Source: Desulfonatronum sp. SC1
Lineage (GTDB): Bacteria > Desulfobacterota > Desulfovibrionia > Desulfovibrionales > Desulfonatronaceae
Length of the DNA: 33,729 bases
Assembly: GCF_003046795.1 (NCBI RefSeq)
Contig: NZ_PZKN01000037.1
Coordinates: 1 to 33,729, forward strand
Reading direction: 5' to 3'
Shown: positions 23,184 through 32,020 of the stretch, one piece after another
How positions within the stretch are numbered: the first letter of the stretch is position 1
How the letters are laid out: the number at the start of each line of letters is the position of its first letter
Position numbers and translations under genes: made by a program
The notes under the pieces: generated by a model
What the model was told of the DNA's origin: nothing
What the model saw: the letters and a program-made list of their open reading frames with translations, nothing else
The model's database searches: none

Positions 23184-23211
23184 CATCCGGAAACTCTTTT
23201 GTTTCCGGATG
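23184..23211. repeat. Perfect 11-bp hairpin
   Basis: CATCCGGAAAC (23184-23194) and GTTTCCGGATG (23201-23211) pair perfectly around TCTTTT. A related half-site, GTTTCCGGATGAAAACGAG, occurs at about 23348. No T-tract follows directly, so a terminator role is uncertain. Confidence 0.65.
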
Positions 23212-23470
23212 TTGAAACTGCCGGTTTTCAATTCGAAAACGAGCAATTTTTTCTTTTGGCAAGGAAGTCAAGCAATTATGAGGAGGCGTATATCAATACG
23301 TTGACGAATAATTGTGAAGACTGACGCAGCCAAAAGGAAAAAGGGCCGTTTCCGGATGAAAACGAGATAGTTTATCCAGCCCTGAAGGAGCGGCCTAAAA
23401 GGGTGAGGCTCATCAAAAAATGCGTAATGCTCTCATCCCGATTTACAGAAACGCGTAATGCTCCCTACAA

Positions 23471-23588
23471 GCAGCGGCTTCGAAATCACGGGGTGGACAT
23501 GACCTGGATGGATTTCGGCGCCCTGACCAGCGGCTACGGCGCGACCCACTGCACGACCCAGGTTCTGGTGCGGGAAGCGAAACCATAA
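23471..23588 (+). pseudogene. C-terminal fragment of an amidinotransferase-fold enzyme gene
   Basis: The frame ends GVDMTWMDFGALTSGYGATH then CTTQVLVREAKP before a TAA at 23586-23588. The GYGATHC-T segment resembles the C-terminal active-site Cys region (G-G-x-H-C) of arginine deiminase/amidinotransferase-fold enzymes. Only about 39 residues remain and no start fits, so it is the tail of a lost gene. The family assignment is tentative. Confidence 0.45.
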
Positions 23589-23635
23589 GCGGCTCGGCTG
23601 TGCGGGCCAATGATGTATACACTCAGGAGGTTGAT

Positions 23636-24634
23636 ATGTTGAAGCCAAAGATTCTATTTCTGACTGTTCTTTGCCTCGTTCTGTCCATCTCAGTTCTGGC
23701 CGCCGGAACCGCCTTGGCGGATCAAGGAGATCGGCGGATGCAACTGGAAAAGGCCATCGGCGATTTCCCGGGCAAGGCCAAGGCCCTTTTGCGATCGGTC
23801 GTGCTGGACGATGGTTTTATCGGTATAATCGACAGCGCAACCGCGCGTGAGCTATCGGCCCGATTGGGGCTTGGCGCCAATGAAACCGCCCTGGCCTTGA
23901 TCACTTTAGCCAAGGTTTACGCCGTGCCGCCTATTTCCAATTTTCAGGTGGGAGCCGTTGCCGTGGGGCTCAGCGGGGCCATGTACTTCGGCTGCAACAT
24001 GGAATTCCCCGGCCAGGCCCTGAGCTTCTCGGTGCATGCCGAACAGGCCGCGACCATGAACGCCTGGATGCACGGGGAAACAGGGCTCAGGGCCATTGCC
24101 ATCACGGCCCCGCCCTGCGGGTATTGCCGCCAGTTCCTCAACGAGCTGGCAACCGCGGATGATCTGGAAATCCTTTTACGGGATGCGCCGCCAACACCGC
24201 TGCGCGTCCTGCTGCCCGAAGCGTTCGGGCCGACGGACCTGGGCATGGAGCTCCGGCTGATGGACGAGTCCGTCCAGCCCCTGCGGCTGACAACGCCGTC
24301 AGACGACAAGGTGGTTCTGGCGGCCCTGGCCGCGGCCTCGACCAGCTATGCGCCCTACTCCGGAAATCATGCCGGCGTGGCCATCGAGTCCGCAAAGGGC
24401 GTCATCGTGTCCGGTCGCTACGCGGAAAACGCGGCCTACAATCCCAGCATGTCCCCGCTGGCTGCCGCGCTGGTACTCTACAACTTCGCCAATCAAGACT
24501 TGAGACGGATCAAACGCGCGGTGCTGGTCCAGACCAATCCCGTTTCCGCCAACCAGAGGGACGCGGCCAAAGCCGTGCTCTTCGTCCTGGCTGGGAATCT
24601 TGAGCTGGAAGAATATGCAGCGGTGGGCGAGTAG
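23636..24634 (+). CDS. cdd: Exported cytidine deaminase
   Basis: The 332-residue product is a two-domain cytidine deaminase of the E. coli dimeric type. The catalytic domain has FQVGAVAVGLSGAMYFGCNM with the pyrimidine-binding Asn-x-Glu, SVHAEQAA with zinc-ligand His134 and the catalytic Glu, and APPCGYCRQFLNEL with zinc ligands Cys161 and Cys164. The C-terminal domain repeats the fold without zinc (YAPYSGNHAGVAI). It would turn cytidine into uridine and ammonia. Against the usual cytoplasmic location, it has a clear Sec signal peptide (ILFLTVLCLVLSISVLAAGT, cleavage near ALA-DQ). The start at 23636 follows CAGGAGG. It directly precedes the repeat leader of the aspartate decarboxylase-like gene. 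Confidence 0.93.
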   Translation: MLKPKILFLTVLCLVLSISVLAAGTALADQGDRRMQLEKAIGDFPGKAKALLRSVVLDDGFIGIIDSATARELSARLGLGANETALALITLAKVYAVPPISNFQVGAVAVGLSGAMYFGCNMEFPGQALSFSVHAEQAATMNAWMHGETGLRAIAITAPPCGYCRQFLNELATADDLEILLRDAPPTPLRVLLPEAFGPTDLGMELRLMDESVQPLRLTTPSDDKVVLAALAAASTSYAPYSGNHAGVAIESAKGVIVSGRYAENAAYNPSMSPLAAALVLYNFANQDLRRIKRAVLVQTNPVSANQRDAAKAVLFVLAGNLELEEYAAVGE

Positions 24635-24635
24635 T

Positions 24636-24727
24636 CGCCGCAGTGTCGGTTGTTGCCCGAAATGCCGTTGTCGTGCCAGGGGCGGCAATCACCCCTCAAC
24701 CATCTACCCGGGAGAAATGATCATGAA
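24636..24727 (+). repeat. Composite repeat leader of the aspartate decarboxylase-like gene
   Basis: The first 51 bases (24636-24686) repeat 20181-20231 with three mismatches. The overlapping second part (24676-24727), which includes the ribosome binding site and start, repeats 10112-10163. The leader is thus a junction of two repeats that occur singly elsewhere in the island. It starts inside the stop codon region of the cytidine deaminase gene. Confidence 0.85.
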
Positions 24728-26414
24728 GAATTTCGCCATCCGTGCATTGCTCACCGTACTGACCCTGTGCGTCGGCCTGCTGGTCCAGGGCGCGGTCCTG
24801 GCCGCTGAGGTTCAGCCTCTCAGCGACAAGGAGCGCCGGGAATTTGCCCTGCTCAGCCCCTTCGAATTCAAGAACGAGCTGGGGGATGCGGCCAAAGTGG
24901 ACGGCAAGCCCGTGTACAATGCCGGACGGGGCAATCCGAACTTCATCAACACCCGGGTGCGGCTGGCCTTCAGCATGCTGCACCGCTTCGCCGTGGACCA
25001 AGCCTGGCCGGCCGAGGTCGGGGTTGATCTGGCTTATCCGCTGCGCCAGGCCCCGGGCATGGCCGCCGCGTTCCAGACGTTCCTGGCCGCCCAGGCCGAC
25101 CAGGACAGCGCGGCCTTTTTGGCCCGCTGCGTGGAATACGCCCAGCAGCGGCTGGACATTGCCCCGGATGACTTCGTGGCCGGGATGGTCGGCGCGATCC
25201 TGGGCGATTACTATCCCGTGCCCTCGCGGATGCTCACGGTTCCGGAAAAGGTGGTTGAGGCGTACCTCAAGGAGTTGCATTTCCCTTCTGGAAACATCCC
25301 GTCCGAGGTTTTCCGCCTCTTCGCCACCGAGGGGGCCACGGCGGCCATGAACTACACCTTCAAGACTCTGAGGGAGAATTTCCTGATCGCGCCCGGGGAC
25401 AAGATCGCCCTGATCACCCCGATCTTTTCGCCGTACATCGAAATCCCGGTGCTCAATGATTTCGAGCTCGAACCCATCTATGTCGCCGCCTCCGAGGCCA
25501 CGGGCTGGCAGGTTCCCGACGATGAAATGGACAAGCTCAAGAACCCTGAAATCAAGGCCCTGTTCATGGTCAACCCCATGAACCCCGGCGCGGTGAGCAT
25601 GAGTCGGGAGAGCGTGGAGCGCATCGCCGAGGTGATCAAGACCGACCGGCCGGATCTGTTCGTGCTCACGGATACGGTCTACAGCCCGTTCGTGGACGAA
25701 TTTCACGACGTGATTCAGCTCGTGCCCGAAAACACCATCGGCGTGTTCTCCTATTCCAAGTACGTGGGCGTGACCGGCTGGCGGCTGGGAGTGATCTTCA
25801 TCCAGGACGACAACATTTTCGACAAGATGCTCCAGGCCCTGCCCGAAGACAAAAAGCAGCTTCTGCGCAAGCGGTACGTCACCGTGACCCCGGACCCGGA
25901 CGCCATTCCCTTTATCGAGCGCCTGCTCATAGACAGCCGGGACGTGGCCCTGGCCCACACCGGAGGCCTGTCCACCCCGCAGCAGGCCATCATGACCCTG
26001 TTTTCCCTCTACGAATTGCTGGACACGGAAAAGGTCTACAAGCGCGGCATCCAGACCCTGCTCCAGAGTCGCATGGCCCTGCTCTACGCGGCCCTGGGCA
26101 CGCCCGCGCCGCAAGGCCCGACCCAAACCGCCTACTACAACATGGTCAACCTGCGCGACTTGGCCGCCAGACTGCACGGCCCGGAATTCGCCGCCTATCT
26201 GGCCGAGGAATTCACCCCCTTTGACCTGCTCATGCACCTGGCCCGAGCCTACCAGACGGTGCTCCTGCCCGGCGTGGGCTTTGCCGGCCCGGACTGGACC
26301 GCCCGTGTCTCCCTGGCCAACCTGCCGGACGAGAACTACACGGTGATCGGGCAAAATCTGGTGGCTTTGATGCGGGATTTTCACGCCTACTGGGAACGAA
26401 AAGCGGCGCAATAA
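24723..26414 (+). CDS. Exported aspartate 4-decarboxylase/aminotransferase-like PLP enzyme
   Basis: The 563-residue protein is a fold-type I PLP enzyme of the bifunctional aspartate 4-decarboxylase (AspD/AsdA) group: LLSPFEFKNELGDAA and NAGRGNPNFINTRVRLAFSM at the front, the substrate-binding FMVNPMNPGA, TDTVYSPFVDEFH and the Schiff-base Lys346 in FSYSKYVGVTGWRLGV. Aspartate decarboxylases release CO2 from aspartate to give alanine. The ATG at 24723 lies eight bases beyond GGGAG. Unlike cytoplasmic relatives of about 530 residues, it starts with a Sec signal peptide (IRALLTVLTLCVGLLVQGAV, cleavage near LAA-EV). A periplasmic PLP enzyme would need cofactor there, which is unusual. The cysteine desulfidase gene follows 45 bases on. 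Confidence 0.88.
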   Translation: MKNFAIRALLTVLTLCVGLLVQGAVLAAEVQPLSDKERREFALLSPFEFKNELGDAAKVDGKPVYNAGRGNPNFINTRVRLAFSMLHRFAVDQAWPAEVGVDLAYPLRQAPGMAAAFQTFLAAQADQDSAAFLARCVEYAQQRLDIAPDDFVAGMVGAILGDYYPVPSRMLTVPEKVVEAYLKELHFPSGNIPSEVFRLFATEGATAAMNYTFKTLRENFLIAPGDKIALITPIFSPYIEIPVLNDFELEPIYVAASEATGWQVPDDEMDKLKNPEIKALFMVNPMNPGAVSMSRESVERIAEVIKTDRPDLFVLTDTVYSPFVDEFHDVIQLVPENTIGVFSYSKYVGVTGWRLGVIFIQDDNIFDKMLQALPEDKKQLLRKRYVTVTPDPDAIPFIERLLIDSRDVALAHTGGLSTPQQAIMTLFSLYELLDTEKVYKRGIQTLLQSRMALLYAALGTPAPQGPTQTAYYNMVNLRDLAARLHGPEFAAYLAEEFTPFDLLMHLARAYQTVLLPGVGFAGPDWTARVSLANLPDENYTVIGQNLVALMRDFHAYWERKAAQ

Positions 26415-26459
26415 AACCGCGCTTACCAGTTCTCTCTCAAACAAACCCCGGAGATGTTG

Positions 26460-27788
26460 ATGAACATTGATCCAAATACCGTCGCGAAGGTCGTGGCCAT
26501 TCTGCATGAGGAAATCGTGCCGGCCCAGGGCTGCACCGAACCCATCGCCATAGCCCTGGTCGCGGCCAAAGCACGGGAGGTGTTGGGCACGGTTCCGGAA
26601 CAGGTCAGGATTTATGTTTCCGGAAACATCATCAAGAACGTCAAGAGCGTGGTCGTGCCCGGCAGCGGGGGCATGGTCGGCATCGAGACCTCGGCGGCCA
26701 TGGGCATCATGGCTGGGGACTGTACAAAGGATCTGATGGTCATCAGCGACGTCACCGAAGCGGACATGGTCGCGGTCAGGAAATACCTGGGCAAGGCCGC
26801 CTTCGAGGTGGTCCACGAAAAAACGCCGGTCAAGCTCTATGTGCGCATCGAGGTGGTTGCCGGGGACCGGAGCGCAGAAGTTGAGGTGAAATATCTGCAC
26901 ACCAATTTGACGCGGGTGGTCCAAAACGGGCGCGTCCTGCTGGACCGGGGCTTCAGCCCGGAGAGTTTTCATACCCCCGAGGAAGATCGCTCCGTCTTGT
27001 CGGTCAGGCTGATTTACGATCTGGCCAAAAGCATTGACCTGGAACTGATCCGTCCGCTGTTCCAGCAGGTCATCGTCCTGAACTGCGCCATTGCCGAGGA
27101 GGGGTTGCAAAACGCCTACGGCGTGAACATCGGCAGCAGCATTCTCAAGAACATCGAACAGGGCATCTACGGAGACGACCTGCGCAACCGCAGCGCGAGC
27201 TATGCCGCGGCTGGCAGCGACGCGCGCATGAGCGGCTGCCCCCTGCCGGTGATGACCACCAGCGGCAGCGGCAATCAGGGCATGACCGCCTCCCTGCCGG
27301 TAATCAAGTTCGCGCGGCTGAAAGGGTATGCCGAGGACGATCTGATCCGGGCCCTGTTCCTGTCCCACCTGTGTACCGTGCACATCAAGACCCAGGTGGG
27401 CCGTTTGTCCGCCTATTGCGGAGCCATGTGCGCCGCGGCCGGAGTGAGCGGGGCCATCTCCTTTCTCATGGGCGCGAATTACGACATCACGGCCCATGCC
27501 ATCGTGAACACCCTGGGGAACATTTCGGGCATCGTCTGCGACGGGGCCAAGCCGTCCTGTGCCATGAAGATCGCCACGGGCATCTATGCGGCCTTTGATT
27601 CCGCCATCCTGGCCTCCCTTCACAAGGATCTGCACGGCGGCGACGGCATCGTGGGCAGCGACGTGGAGGCCACCATCCGCAATATCGGGGAACTGGCCAG
27701 CAAGGGCATGGAGCAGACCGACGAGGTGATCCTCAAGATTATGACTTCAGAGAGCGGCCACGGGGTTTTTCGCCCCCCGGTCAATTAA
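26460..27788 (+). CDS. cyuA: L-cysteine desulfidase / UPF0597 family (CyuA-like)
   Basis: The 442-residue cytoplasmic protein matches the UPF0597/YhaM family, whose E. coli member CyuA breaks L-cysteine down to pyruvate, ammonia and sulfide. Landmarks: EEIVPAQGCTEPIAIALVAA, NIIKNVKSVVVPGSGG, the Cys cluster in HLCTVHIKTQVGRLSAYCGA and the C-terminal VCDGAKPSCAMKIATG; these cysteines probably hold an Fe-S cluster as in serine dehydratases. A start at 26460 gives a six-base spacing to CCGGAG; an ATG at 26454 is too close. Unlike its neighbours it has no signal peptide. The permease gene that usually accompanies it lies downstream, 232 bases away. Confidence 0.88.
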   Translation: MNIDPNTVAKVVAILHEEIVPAQGCTEPIAIALVAAKAREVLGTVPEQVRIYVSGNIIKNVKSVVVPGSGGMVGIETSAAMGIMAGDCTKDLMVISDVTEADMVAVRKYLGKAAFEVVHEKTPVKLYVRIEVVAGDRSAEVEVKYLHTNLTRVVQNGRVLLDRGFSPESFHTPEEDRSVLSVRLIYDLAKSIDLELIRPLFQQVIVLNCAIAEEGLQNAYGVNIGSSILKNIEQGIYGDDLRNRSASYAAAGSDARMSGCPLPVMTTSGSGNQGMTASLPVIKFARLKGYAEDDLIRALFLSHLCTVHIKTQVGRLSAYCGAMCAAAGVSGAISFLMGANYDITAHAIVNTLGNISGIVCDGAKPSCAMKIATGIYAAFDSAILASLHKDLHGGDGIVGSDVEATIRNIGELASKGMEQTDEVILKIMTSESGHGVFRPPVN

Positions 27789-27891
27789 GCCAGGAGCCTT
27801 TTCCCCAACAGGCAACCGTCGTTTGGAGTGTTCACGTAATCATCACATTCAAACGCAGGGGCGGCCCTCGCGGCCGCCCTAGCATCCCATC

Positions 27892-27962
27892 GTAGGGGCA
27901 GACCTGTGTGTCTGCCCACGTCCCCTTGCGGCCGCCCTGGCAGGCGCGAGGTCTGCCCCTAC
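27892..27962. repeat. Palindromic intergenic repeat (13-bp arms)
   Basis: GTAGGGGCAGACC (27892-27904) and GGTCTGCCCCTAC (27950-27962) are exact reverse complements flanking a GC-rich middle, with another internal copy of GTCTGCCC at about 27910. GCGGCCGCCCT also occurs twice (near 27880 and 27930). This form is common among MITE-like or REP-like intergenic repeats. It separates the cysteine desulfidase gene from the permease gene. Confidence 0.75.
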
Positions 27963-28020
27963 AAAATGCGAAAATAAACCCGAGTTTCCTTGAACAAACC
28001 GCAATCATCAGGATGAAATC

Positions 28021-29274
28021 ATGAACGTGCACGGCAAGGATCTGAAAATGAATTCCCAAGACTGGGGATGGGTGGCCGTGAACATCGGCATGGGCATCGG
28101 GGCCGGGATCGTCTTTTTGCCCATCCAGGCCGGCATTGTCGGGCTGTGGACGTTTCTGCTGGCCGTGCTCGTGGCCTACCCGGCTTTGTATCAATTTCAG
28201 CGGCTTTTCATCAACACGCTGGTCGAATCCCGCCGGGCCACGGACTACCCGGCGACCATCAGCGAATATCTGGGAAGAAAATGGGGGGCCGGGCTGGGCT
28301 TTGTCTATTTTGCGATGCTGCTGATCTGGTTCTTCGTGTATAGCGAAACCATCACCAACGACAGCGCCTCGTACATCCAGACCGCGGGCCTGACCGAGGG
28401 GCTGTTGTCGGCCAATCCGTTCTACGGGCTGGTCATTGTCCTGGTTCTGGTTCTCGTCGCCTTTGCCAGCAGAACCCTGCTTCTGAATTTGTCCAAGCTG
28501 CTGGTGATCGTCGTGCTCTCGTCCTTGACCCTGCTGGCTCTGATGCTCGTCCCGTTCTGGACTCTCGATCATGTTCAGGAAATCGTTTCCGTGCGCAAAC
28601 TGATCACCCAGACGATTGTCACGCTGCCATTCGCCATGACCTCCATCCTTTTTCTGCAGTCGCTGAGCCCATTGGTTATTTATACCCGGTCGGAATACGA
28701 CGACATCGACATCGCCCGACGCAAGGCCCACCAGATCATGAACTGGTCCTTCATGATCCTGGCCAGCGTGATCTTTTTCTTCGCCTTTTCCTGCACCATT
28801 TCCATCTCGCCCGAGCAGGCCCATCAGGCCTTCGCGGACAACACGTCCTTTCTGGCGGTCATGGCCAAGACCATCCCCGGCGCACTCGTCCCGAGCATGG
28901 GGGTGGTCATTGATTTGTGCGCCATCGTGACCTCGTTTTTCGCGGTTCTGCTCGGCCTGCATGAAGCCTGCGTCGGGCTGTACATGAATCTTGTCGCCGG
29001 GGACGGACCCAGGGAAAAGGTCAACAAAACCAAGCTGTCCATCGGCGTGGTCGTCTTCATTGTCCTTCTCGGATGGTTTGCCACCATCGCGGACTTTCCC
29101 ATCCTCTACTTCACGAGCATCAGCAGCCCGATTTTTGCCGTAATCGGATGCTTCATCCCCGTCATCCTCATCTACAAGGTGGACCAATTCGCCAAGTACA
29201 GGGGGCCCCAGGCCTGGATCGCCGTGGGTACCGGGGCATTGCTGGTCCTGTCGCCCTTTCTGGCTTTTTTGTAA
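28021..29274 (+). CDS. cyuP: Serine/cysteine-type amino acid permease (HAAAP family, CyuP-like)
   Basis: The 417-residue inner-membrane protein has eleven hydrophobic segments and the start motif of the HAAAP/SdaC family: GWVAVNIGMGIGAGIVFLPI in segment 1 and later QSLSPLVIYTRSEYDDIDIA. In E. coli the closely linked YhaO (CyuP) brings cysteine to the CyuA enzyme, and the same pairing here supports cysteine or serine as substrate. The start is preceded by AGGATG. A palindromic repeat sits between this gene and the CyuA-like gene. After its stop only about 90 bases separate it from the secretion-system cluster. Confidence 0.85.
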   Translation: MNVHGKDLKMNSQDWGWVAVNIGMGIGAGIVFLPIQAGIVGLWTFLLAVLVAYPALYQFQRLFINTLVESRRATDYPATISEYLGRKWGAGLGFVYFAMLLIWFFVYSETITNDSASYIQTAGLTEGLLSANPFYGLVIVLVLVLVAFASRTLLLNLSKLLVIVVLSSLTLLALMLVPFWTLDHVQEIVSVRKLITQTIVTLPFAMTSILFLQSLSPLVIYTRSEYDDIDIARRKAHQIMNWSFMILASVIFFFAFSCTISISPEQAHQAFADNTSFLAVMAKTIPGALVPSMGVVIDLCAIVTSFFAVLLGLHEACVGLYMNLVAGDGPREKVNKTKLSIGVVVFIVLLGWFATIADFPILYFTSISSPIFAVIGCFIPVILIYKVDQFAKYRGPQAWIAVGTGALLVLSPFLAFL

Positions 29275-29368
29275 CTTCTCAGCACACGTTGTATGCTCTT
29301 CCCGCGGCCATCGGCATTACTTTGTGTTGAGTAGTTACGCTACAAACAAACTCCTGAGCGAGACGCCA

Positions 29369-32020
29369 TTGAAAATCATCAAGCCCGACCACCTCTCCCT
29401 GCTCCCCACCACCTGCGCCGTTGCCGGGGAACAGCGGCTGGTCCTGTCCCTGTTCGCCTGCTTTCCCCTGTCCGGTTCCCAGTCCGACTCCCAGTCCGCC
29501 TCTCGGGCCGGGCAGGAGGCGCCGGGACTTGTGGCGGAAGCTGAGATGTGGACTGCCCTGGCCTCGGTCCTGGGCGATGGGGATGTGTTCGACGCCGGAC
29601 GGCCCAAGCCCCGGGCCGAGTTCCTGGTTTACGGGGAATGCGTGCCGCCCGGCGCCGTGGAGGCCTGTCCGGTCAGGGTCCGGGTGGGCCGGGTCGCCAA
29701 GGAGTTGATGATCTTCGGGGATCGCTCCCGCGACGCGGGAGCCCTAAACGCTCCGGGTCGACCCCAGCCCTTCCAGCGTATGCCCCTGACCTGGGAGAAT
29801 GCTTACGGTGGCCCGGATTATCCAGCCAATCCCCTGGGCAAGGGGCGCGGGGCGGACCAGTCCGGACGCCGACCAGTGCCCAACGTGATTTTGGCCTCCG
29901 AGCACCCCCTGCCTCCGAATCGGGATCCAAGCCCGGCCTGCCCGCGGGCCGTTCCGTCCTGGTGGCCCCAGCGCACCCAATATCTCGGCCCCTTTAATCG
30001 CCAGTGGCTGGCCGACGGCGCACGGGATCTGCCCGCCACCACCAACCCGCTGACGCACATGAGCGCCTCCCCGGACCAATGGCTGGAAGGCTTTCTCAAC
30101 GGCGACGAGGACTTCGAGCTGACCAACCTGCACCCGTCGCGCCCACAAATCACCGGAACCCTGCCCGGCCTGCGGGCCAGGGCCTTTGTCACCGGGCCGG
30201 GCCAGGATCTGGACTCCTTCCGCGAAGTCCAGACCCGGGCGGACACGGTCTGGTTCTTTCCCGGCCTGGATTTGGGCGTGATCTGCTACCGGGCCGTGGT
30301 CCCGGTCCAGGACGAGGACGCCGACGACGTGGGCCACGTGCTGCTCGGCCATGAGCCCTTGACCGCGGCCCCTCTGCCCGCGGCGCACTACCTGGAACAA
30401 CTGCGCCTGGAGCTTTTCCCGCCGGACGAGGAACCGGCCGCGCCCCAGGAAGGCCAGAGAGATGGGTCGGGCGACGGTGCGGAAGAAGGGCCGGTCGAAG
30501 ACCAGGCTCTTTCCACGGAAGAACCGGATCATCTCTTGTCCGGCCAAGACTCGCCGACGCCGGACCCCGGGCTGCTCGAATTCCAGGCCGAGATGGAGCG
30601 CATCCAGGCCGAGAGTCGGGAGATGCTGGCCAAAATGGGCTACACCGAGGAGCAGGCCCGGGAGCTTGTCCATAAGTATGAGGTTCAGGCCCAGGAAATG
30701 GCCGAGCGCCTACCGGACAAAAGCCTGGAGGAAATGGCCGCGGAAGCCCAGGCCCAGGCCCAGGCCTTCCTGGCCGAACATGGCCAGACCCCGGAACAGG
30801 CCCTGGAAGCCCTCCACGGCAGGCAGCCCCAGCCTTTGACCCTGGAAGACATCGACGCCATGCTGGTCCAGGGCGAAATCACCCCGGAAATCGCCGGGCA
30901 CATTCGCCAAGCCCATGAGGCCCTGGCCGCGTTCCTGGCCCTTTCCGCGACCATGGCCGCGGAAAAAACGCCGGAACCGGACGCGGAAGACGCTTCCTTC
31001 TCGGACGGGGAAGGGCTTGCGGCGGGAGACGAACAGCCGTCAGAGGCTCAGGACTTGACCGACCAGGATTTGACCGGCCAGGACTTTACTGATCAGGACT
31101 TTTCTGGCCAAAACCTGGCCGGCCGCGATTTTCGCGGGGCCGTGCTGGAACGGACCGTGTTTGCCGACGCCGACCTGACCGGAGCCGTATTCGCCGGGGC
31201 CGTGCTGACCGAGGCCGTCTTCACCAGGGCGCGTTGCTCCAGGGCCGTGTTCACCAAGGCGGACGCCTGGAAGGCGGATTTCCAGGACGCGGACCTGAGC
31301 GGCGCGGATCTGAGCGAGGCGGATTTTTCCGGCGGCAATTTCGCCGGAGCGGATGTAACGGACGCCGTAGGGACGCGGACCGGATTCGACACGGCGCGCA
31401 TGCCCGGCCTCAAGGCCGCGAGGGGCCGGTTTCAGGGCGCGGAATTCAACCGGGCGGACCTCACCGGCGCGGTACTGGAGCAGGCCGACCTGACCGACGC
31501 GGATTTCGATCAGGCCGTACTGCGCGGCGCGAACCTGGCCAACGCCGTGGCGGTGAACGCCCGCTTCGGCGAAGCCGACCTGACCGGCGCTGTGCTGACC
31601 GGAGCCGTGCTGCGCGAGTCCCGGGCCGATGCCGCGACCTCGTTCCGGGATTGCGACCTGCGCGGCGTGTTGGCCGACGAAGCCCAGTGGAGCGGGGCCG
31701 ACCTGACCGGGGCCAACATGGAGCGGGCCAGCCTGAACACGGCGGACCTTTCCCGGGCCAACCTGCGTCGGGCCGAACTCACCCGGGCCCTGGCCCGGAA
31801 CGCGGTCTTTTCCAAGGCCGTACTGGACCAGGCCGACCTGCGGATGGTCAACCTGATGGCAGCCTCCTTTGCCCAGGCCAGCCTGCGCGAAGCCCGGCTG
31901 GACGGCTCCAGCTGCTTTGGAGCGGACCTGCGCAAGGCCGTCTTGAGCGGGGCCAGCCTGGACAAGGTCAACCTGAAACGGACCATCCTCGACCTGGAGA
32001 TGCTCGATGCCATCGAATGA
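29369..32020 (+). CDS. DUF2169 protein fused to pentapeptide repeats (type VI secretion accessory)
   Basis: This 883-residue protein has three parts. Residues 1 to about 350 form a DUF2169 domain (LKIIKPDHLSLL, MPLTWENAYGGPDYPANPLG, GPFNRQWL, VWFFPGLDLGVICYR). Residues about 370-550 are acidic and Gln/Ala/Glu-rich, likely coiled (MERIQAESREMLAKMGYTEE). The rest is a long pentapeptide-repeat solenoid (A(D/N)LxxA pattern). The start is taken as the TTG at 29369, where the usual M-K-I-I-K-P opening of the family falls; the frame extends to 29324. DUF2169 proteins travel with type VI secretion spike genes and are thought to help load effectors. Two related genes follow directly. Confidence 0.9.
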   Translation: MKIIKPDHLSLLPTTCAVAGEQRLVLSLFACFPLSGSQSDSQSASRAGQEAPGLVAEAEMWTALASVLGDGDVFDAGRPKPRAEFLVYGECVPPGAVEACPVRVRVGRVAKELMIFGDRSRDAGALNAPGRPQPFQRMPLTWENAYGGPDYPANPLGKGRGADQSGRRPVPNVILASEHPLPPNRDPSPACPRAVPSWWPQRTQYLGPFNRQWLADGARDLPATTNPLTHMSASPDQWLEGFLNGDEDFELTNLHPSRPQITGTLPGLRARAFVTGPGQDLDSFREVQTRADTVWFFPGLDLGVICYRAVVPVQDEDADDVGHVLLGHEPLTAAPLPAAHYLEQLRLELFPPDEEPAAPQEGQRDGSGDGAEEGPVEDQALSTEEPDHLLSGQDSPTPDPGLLEFQAEMERIQAESREMLAKMGYTEEQARELVHKYEVQAQEMAERLPDKSLEEMAAEAQAQAQAFLAEHGQTPEQALEALHGRQPQPLTLEDIDAMLVQGEITPEIAGHIRQAHEALAAFLALSATMAAEKTPEPDAEDASFSDGEGLAAGDEQPSEAQDLTDQDLTGQDFTDQDFSGQNLAGRDFRGAVLERTVFADADLTGAVFAGAVLTEAVFTRARCSRAVFTKADAWKADFQDADLSGADLSEADFSGGNFAGADVTDAVGTRTGFDTARMPGLKAARGRFQGAEFNRADLTGAVLEQADLTDADFDQAVLRGANLANAVAVNARFGEADLTGAVLTGAVLRESRADAATSFRDCDLRGVLADEAQWSGADLTGANMERASLNTADLSRANLRRAELTRALARNAVFSKAVLDQADLRMVNLMAASFAQASLREARLDGSSCFGADLRKAVLSGASLDKVNLKRTILDLEMLDAIE

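Larger units (their letters stand above)
22810..23470. other. Intergenic region with hairpin repeats
   Basis: No gene is recognised in this stretch. It holds a 9-bp perfect palindrome (GGCAGGCAG-G-CTGCCTGCC, 22846-22864) that may be part of a terminator for the oxidoreductase gene, the REP-like cluster at 23067-23164 and the hairpin at 23184-23211. The short direct repeat GCGTAATGCTC occurs twice near 23421-23465. Confidence 0.55.

Noticed and set aside
24696-27635. 979-codon open frame on the minus strand
   Set aside because: It lies opposite two well-identified enzyme genes, and its His/Gly/Asp/Val-rich composition is that of an antisense shadow in GC-rich DNA.
27832-29187. 451-codon open frame on the minus strand
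   Set aside because: It is opposite the permease gene and is rich in Asp, Gly, His and Gln, as expected when hydrophobic codons are read backwards.
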